The translations under genes and the position numbers were made by a program. From JBOHHR01 sp050740975 (GTDB lineage: Bacteria; Pseudomonadota; Gammaproteobacteria; JBOHHR01): 8,906 nucleotides of DNA. The DNA lies in NCBI GenBank assembly GCA_050740975.1, contig JBOIEE010000320.1, positions 1-8,906 of the forward strand, given 5' to 3'. The notes under the pieces were generated by a model that did not search any database, was not told the DNA's origin, and saw only the letters and a list, made by a program, of their open reading frames with translations. This document shows positions 6,048 through 8,906 of the stretch, piece after piece (position 1 is the first letter of the stretch; every line of letters starts with the position of its first letter).

Positions 6048-6929
6048 TCATGCATCAGCTTGGTCGCGATCACGAACCTGAAAACCCAGACTAGACAGTA
6101 CCCTGGCCAGATCGGCTCTGTTCTTGTCCAAAATGACCCGATAGGCACTGAACTCGCGCCGCGGCCCGTAGCCCGCTCGCAAGTCATCAAACGCCTTTGC
6201 CAACTGCACGGGGCGCAGCCCCGATAACGCTCTTAGTGCTTGGGCGTCTACCCGAACATCATAGCAGCTGAACACCGCGGCCCGCACCGCTTGGGTGTCA
6301 TCCACATCGCTCCCGATCTCGATCGCGGGCGGCACATGGTCATCTCCCGCCCGCAACTGGACAGGAGGCGCCTGCACCTTCAGGTGGGCACACAGGGCGT
6401 GGAGCAACATCTCTGTAGCAGCCTGCTTCGCGTCCTCGCTGTATCCCGCTATATGCGCCGTGCCCCAACGCACCTGTCTTAGCAAGTGCTCATCTATAAA
6501 AGGCTCGTTTTCCCAGCAATCTACCGCGGCCCCGCCTTCCGCATGTTGCCGCAACCAGCGGGTGAGCGCCTTTTCGTCGACGATCCCGCCGCGTGCGGTG
6601 TTGATAAACAAGCTCTCCCGCTTCAAAAGCTGCAACCGTTGTGCGGTCAGCAGCCCCCAAGTCGCATGTCGGCCTTCGCGCGTCAAAGGCGCATGCAGGG
6701 TAACGAGGTCGGCCCGCAGCGCCTCCTCCAGAGTCCGACATCGCATGCTGCCATCCACTTCGCTGAGCGGCGGATCATGCTCTAGGCATTCCACGCCCAG
6801 GGCCCTGAGCCTGTGAACCACCCGGCTTCCTATCCGGCCACAACCGATCACTCCGGCGCTCAGTCCTTTGAGGCTCAGTTCCCGCTGTTCTGCCCACGCG
6901 ATCACAGCGCTGATAACGTAATCGGCCAC
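6048..6929 (-). CDS. pdxB: PdxB downstream fragment: NAD-binding, catalytic and dimerisation domains
   Basis: This is the larger piece of the broken pdxB, 293 residues if it were to start at GTG 6927-6929. It has the Rossmann motif GCGRIG at 29-34 and the complete catalytic set of D-2-hydroxyacid dehydrogenases: Arg113 in NTARGG, Glu142 in ENEP and His159 in GTAHIAGYS. The PdxB-specific C-terminal domain follows, with the YDVR and RREFSAYRVI patterns. Starting here it would lack most of the N-terminal substrate-binding lobe and should not be active alone. No Shine-Dalgarno precedes the GTG, so I read it as part of one gene and not an independent one. Confidence 0.8.
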   Translation of the reverse strand: MADYVISAVIAWAEQRELSLKGLSAGVIGCGRIGSRVVHRLRALGVECLEHDPPLSEVDGSMRCRTLEEALRADLVTLHAPLTREGRHATWGLLTAQRLQLLKRESLFINTARGGIVDEKALTRWLRQHAEGGAAVDCWENEPFIDEHLLRQVRWGTAHIAGYSEDAKQAATEMLLHALCAHLKVQAPPVQLRAGDDHVPPAIEIGSDVDDTQAVRAAVFSCYDVRVDAQALRALSGLRPVQLAKAFDDLRAGYGPRREFSAYRVILDKNRADLARVLSSLGFQVRDRDQADA

Positions 6930-7210
6930 GGCCCCGCGTTACTGCCGGCAGCGCTCGCAAACCCGATCCCTCGGGAGCTCAAATACTGTTGGTCAATGTG
7001 ATCCACGCCGCTGGTGGCGGTTCCCACAAAGCTGACCCGAGTGCCCTCGATCAGATCTCGGTCGATCCGGGTGGTCGAGCGAACAAGCACAACATCGGCA
7101 TCAGCTACCGCGTTTTTATCCCACGTGCGCCCTGCCCGCAAACGCAGCTCGCCCAGGCTTCCGAACGCCTCAGCGACACCATAGATCTCCGGATCAGCCA
7201 CGATCAGCAC
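6902..7210 (-). CDS. pdxB: PdxB upstream fragment: N-terminal part of the substrate-binding domain
   Basis: The 5' piece of the broken pdxB, 102 residues from GTG 7208-7210. It carries the N-terminal strand LIVADPE, the segment ADADVVLVRSTTRIDRDLI and the strongly conserved VGTATSGVDHID, then GIGFASAAGSNA. The last residues GPWPITLSAL are out-of-frame reading after the lost base. The frame overlaps the downstream fragment by 28 bases. Start is uncertain: the GGGA eight bases before this GTG lies partly in a small CCCG-CAAA-CGGG hairpin (7220-7231), and a longer form from 7285 would overlap secF by 23 bases. Confidence 0.75.
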   Translation of the reverse strand: MLIVADPEIYGVAEAFGSLGELRLRAGRTWDKNAVADADVVLVRSTTRIDRDLIEGTRVSFVGTATSGVDHIDQQYLSSRGIGFASAAGSNAGPWPITLSAL

Positions 7211-7262
7211 AGAGCGAATCCCGTTTGCGGGCTCCCTACCAGCACTTAGATCCGGCAAGCTC

Positions 7263-8183
7263 CTAGGGCCGGTCGTCGGCGACACCCTCCTTTGCCACCG
7301 GTAACAAGTCCTTGCGGCTGACGCCTAAAGCAAGCGCCAAAGCACTTGCGACGTAAACTGATGAATAGGTCCCAAAGATCAAACCAACGATAAGCGCGAA
7401 GGAGAACGGCCGTAGCATTTCACCCGCCAAGGCATACAAGGCGATCAAGACCAAGAGCGTGCTGATTCCGGTCATCAAGGTTCGCGATAGGGTCTGGCTG
7501 AGGGAGACATTGACGATGGCTAAGGTGCTTTCTCGGCGCATCTTGCGGAAATTCTCCCGCATCCGGTCATACACCACTATGGTGTCGTTCAGCGAGTAGC
7601 CGATCACTGCGAGCACGGCCGCCAAGACCGAGAGATCGAATTCGCGCTGAAACAAGGAGAATACCCCAACGACGAGAAGCACGTCGTGCATCAAGGCGAT
7701 CACCGCTCCGATCGCAAAGCGCGATTCAAACCGTAAGGCCACATAAATGAGGATGGCGACCAGGGCGATGATCATCGCCAGCCCTCCTTTATCGCGCAGA
7801 TCCTCGCCCACTTGCGGACCTACGAACTCGACCCGCCGCATCTCGGCTTCTGGCACGAGGCTCAAGATCCGGTTGCTCAGCTCGGCGCTGCTCAGCTCCT
7901 CTCGCGGCGCTACCCGGACCAGGATGTCGTGAGACGATCCGAAACGCTGCACCGAGACCCCCTTGAACTCGGCGCTGCCGAGCTTTTCCCGCACCTGGTC
8001 CAAGTCAGCCGGCCGCGAAAAGCCGATCTCAACCAGGGTCCCGCCGGTGAAATCGATCCCCAAGTTTAGTCCCTGCACCACCAGTGAGGCGATGCTGATC
8101 ACGGTCAAGGTTCCCGAGATGACAGCCGCAAGCTTGCGCTTGCTCATCCAGTCGATATTTAGCGGTTTGGTGAAAAATTCCAT
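7263..8183 (-). CDS. secF: SecF, protein translocase accessory membrane subunit
   Basis: SecF pairs with SecD in the inner membrane and uses the proton motive force to pull exported proteins through SecYEG at the periplasmic side. It has 306 residues (323 in E. coli). The first membrane helix at about 17-37 is followed by the hallmark GIDFTGG at 42-48, then a periplasmic domain to about 132. A block of five helices follows, with VGPQVGEDL at 121-129, ALRFE at 149-153, IGYSLNDTIVVYDRMREN at 194-211 (the conserved Asp200 region thought to serve proton flow) and RTLMTGISTLL at 234-244. The start ATG 8181-8183 has only a weak AGAG close by; GGAGAA lies farther away. It begins 43 bases after secD and the pair is surely one operon. 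Confidence 0.96.
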   Translation of the reverse strand: MEFFTKPLNIDWMSKRKLAAVISGTLTVISIASLVVQGLNLGIDFTGGTLVEIGFSRPADLDQVREKLGSAEFKGVSVQRFGSSHDILVRVAPREELSSAELSNRILSLVPEAEMRRVEFVGPQVGEDLRDKGGLAMIIALVAILIYVALRFESRFAIGAVIALMHDVLLVVGVFSLFQREFDLSVLAAVLAVIGYSLNDTIVVYDRMRENFRKMRRESTLAIVNVSLSQTLSRTLMTGISTLLVLIALYALAGEMLRPFSFALIVGLIFGTYSSVYVASALALALGVSRKDLLPVAKEGVADDRP

Positions 8184-8226
8184 AGCGCTCTGTCGTTTTC
8201 TTCTCCGTATCTGTTCTTGTTTGGCT

Positions 8227-8906
8227 TCAGACCGACAATTTCGTCACTCTACGCTTTCCGTAGAGCAGGTTCACGATGGCGCGGGTTCCGGTGATGGCCG
8301 TGAACATGGAGGTGACGATCCCTAGCGAGAGCGTGACCGCAAACCCCTTGATAGGACCTGTACCCAACCCGAAAAGCACCAGAGCCGCGATCAAGGTGGT
8401 GATATTGGAATCGGCGATGGTACCGAAGGCCTTTTCGTAGCCGGCATTGATGCTCGCTTGGGGGGTGTTACCGCTGCGCAGCTCCTCGCGTATGCGCTCG
8501 AAAATGAGCACGTTGGCATCCACCGACATACCCACTGAAAGCACGATCCCCGCGATCCCCGGCAGGGTCAAGGTGGCCTGCAGCAGGGACAATAAGGCGA
8601 CCACGAATACCGCGTTCATCACCAGGGCAAAACCGGCAATAACCCCAAACAGCTTGTAGTAAACGGCCATAAAGATCAAAACGGCGATAAACCCGACCAG
8701 TGCCGACTTGTATCCCTGGTCGATGTTCTCCCGTCCCAGGCTGGGCCCGACGGTGCGCTCCTCAGCGATGTCGATGGGGGCCGCAAGCGCGCCGGCCCGC
8801 AACAGCAACGCCAGATCGTGCGCTTCCCGGGTGGAGGAAAGCCCGGTGATCTGGAAACGTTTGCCGAGCTGATCGCGGATGGTCGCGATGTTGATCACCT
8901 CTTCCA
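8227..8906 (-). CDS. secD: SecD, protein translocase accessory subunit (C-terminal part, cut by window edge)
   Basis: The last 225 or so residues of SecD, open to the right edge of the window; the full protein is about 600 residues in related bacteria. The visible part starts with the end of the large periplasmic domain (EEVINIATIRDQLGKRF, then LLLRAGALAAPI) and continues into the multi-helix membrane block. It contains the SecD signature LPGIAGIVLSVGMSVDANVL followed by IFERIREELRSG, and AFGTIADSNITTLIAALVLF, and stops at TGA 8227-8229. GTG 8896-8898 is an internal codon and not the start. With SecF it forms the heterodimer that completes Sec export. The promoter and any yajC or tgt upstream are outside the window. 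Confidence 0.96.
   Translation of the reverse strand, partial: EEVINIATIRDQLGKRFQITGLSSTREAHDLALLLRAGALAAPIDIAEERTVGPSLGRENIDQGYKSALVGFIAVLIFMAVYYKLFGVIAGFALVMNAVFVVALLSLLQATLTLPGIAGIVLSVGMSVDANVLIFERIREELRSGNTPQASINAGYEKAFGTIADSNITTLIAALVLFGLGTGPIKGFAVTLSLGIVTSMFTAITGTRAIVNLLYGKRRVTKLSV

Larger units (their letters stand above)
6048..7210 (-). pseudogene. pdxB: PdxB, erythronate-4-phosphate dehydrogenase, frame broken by one base
   Basis: PdxB oxidises 4-phosphoerythronate with NAD in the DXP-dependent pathway to pyridoxal phosphate. The family signature is split over two frames. The upstream frame runs through VSFVGTATSGVDHID and GIGFASAAGSNA, then goes off-frame and stops at 6902. The rest resumes one base out of register at AVADYVISAVIAW and carries the NAD-binding GCGRIG, the catalytic Arg, Glu and His, and the C-terminal dimerisation domain. 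Restoring one base near 6930-6937 (minus strand GCGGGGCC) gives an unbroken protein of about 387 residues, close to the E. coli length of 378. The GTG at 7208-7210 aligns best with the usual N-terminus (M-LIVADPE); the frame is open back to a GTG at 7283-7285 inside secF. No other damage is seen, so a sequencing error or a very recent mutation is most likely. Confidence 0.85.

Noticed and set aside
6925..6942. Programmed frameshifting as the main explanation for the split pdxB
   Set aside because: A four-G run is short, no stimulatory structure is evident, and PdxB is not known to use recoding; kept only as a minor alternative to an error or mutation.
7220..7231. CCCG-CAAA-CGGG hairpin between secF and pdxB, considered as a terminator
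   Set aside because: It has only four pairs and no T-run; at most it might affect initiation at the pdxB GTG.

Overview
The window is a GC-rich stretch of a bacterial chromosome, most likely from a gammaproteobacterium. The main reasons are a PdxB-type erythronate-4-phosphate dehydrogenase (a vitamin B6 enzyme found mostly in that class), a five-gene mla operon in the order mlaFEDCB, and PurT and SecDF sequences that look close to the Escherichia coli proteins. I cannot name a genus.

From the right edge leftwards, all on the minus strand, come the 3' part of secD, complete secF, pdxB, purT and then mlaF, mlaE, mlaD, mlaC and mlaB. secD and secF encode the proton-motive-force-driven accessory subunits of the Sec translocon. 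pdxB makes an intermediate of pyridoxal phosphate synthesis. purT makes formylglycinamide ribonucleotide from formate. The mla genes encode the inner-membrane ABC transporter MlaFEDB and the periplasmic lipid carrier MlaC, which together move phospholipids between inner and outer membrane. Gaps are short or overlapping within secDF-pdxB-purT and within mlaFEDCB. The largest minus-strand gap, about 170 bases between purT and mlaF, holds a candidate sigma70 promoter and a hairpin, so mla may be its own transcription unit.

The left 1.5 kb is a different kind of sequence. A plus-strand alpha/beta hydrolase with a signal peptide ends tail to tail with mlaB. A small two-helix membrane protein is divergent from it. 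The left edge holds the last 59 codons of an IS1380-like transposase. The genes often found after mlaB (a BolA-like gene and murA) are not here, so this looks like a rearrangement boundary.

The clearest anomaly is in pdxB: the reading frame is broken by what looks like one missing base in a short G run, leaving two overlapping fragments that together carry a whole PdxB. It could be a sequencing error, a recent pseudogene or, less likely, a frameshifting site. I see no CRISPR array, tRNA, rRNA or defence system, and no convincing undescribed multi-gene system; most of the window is ordinary housekeeping DNA.
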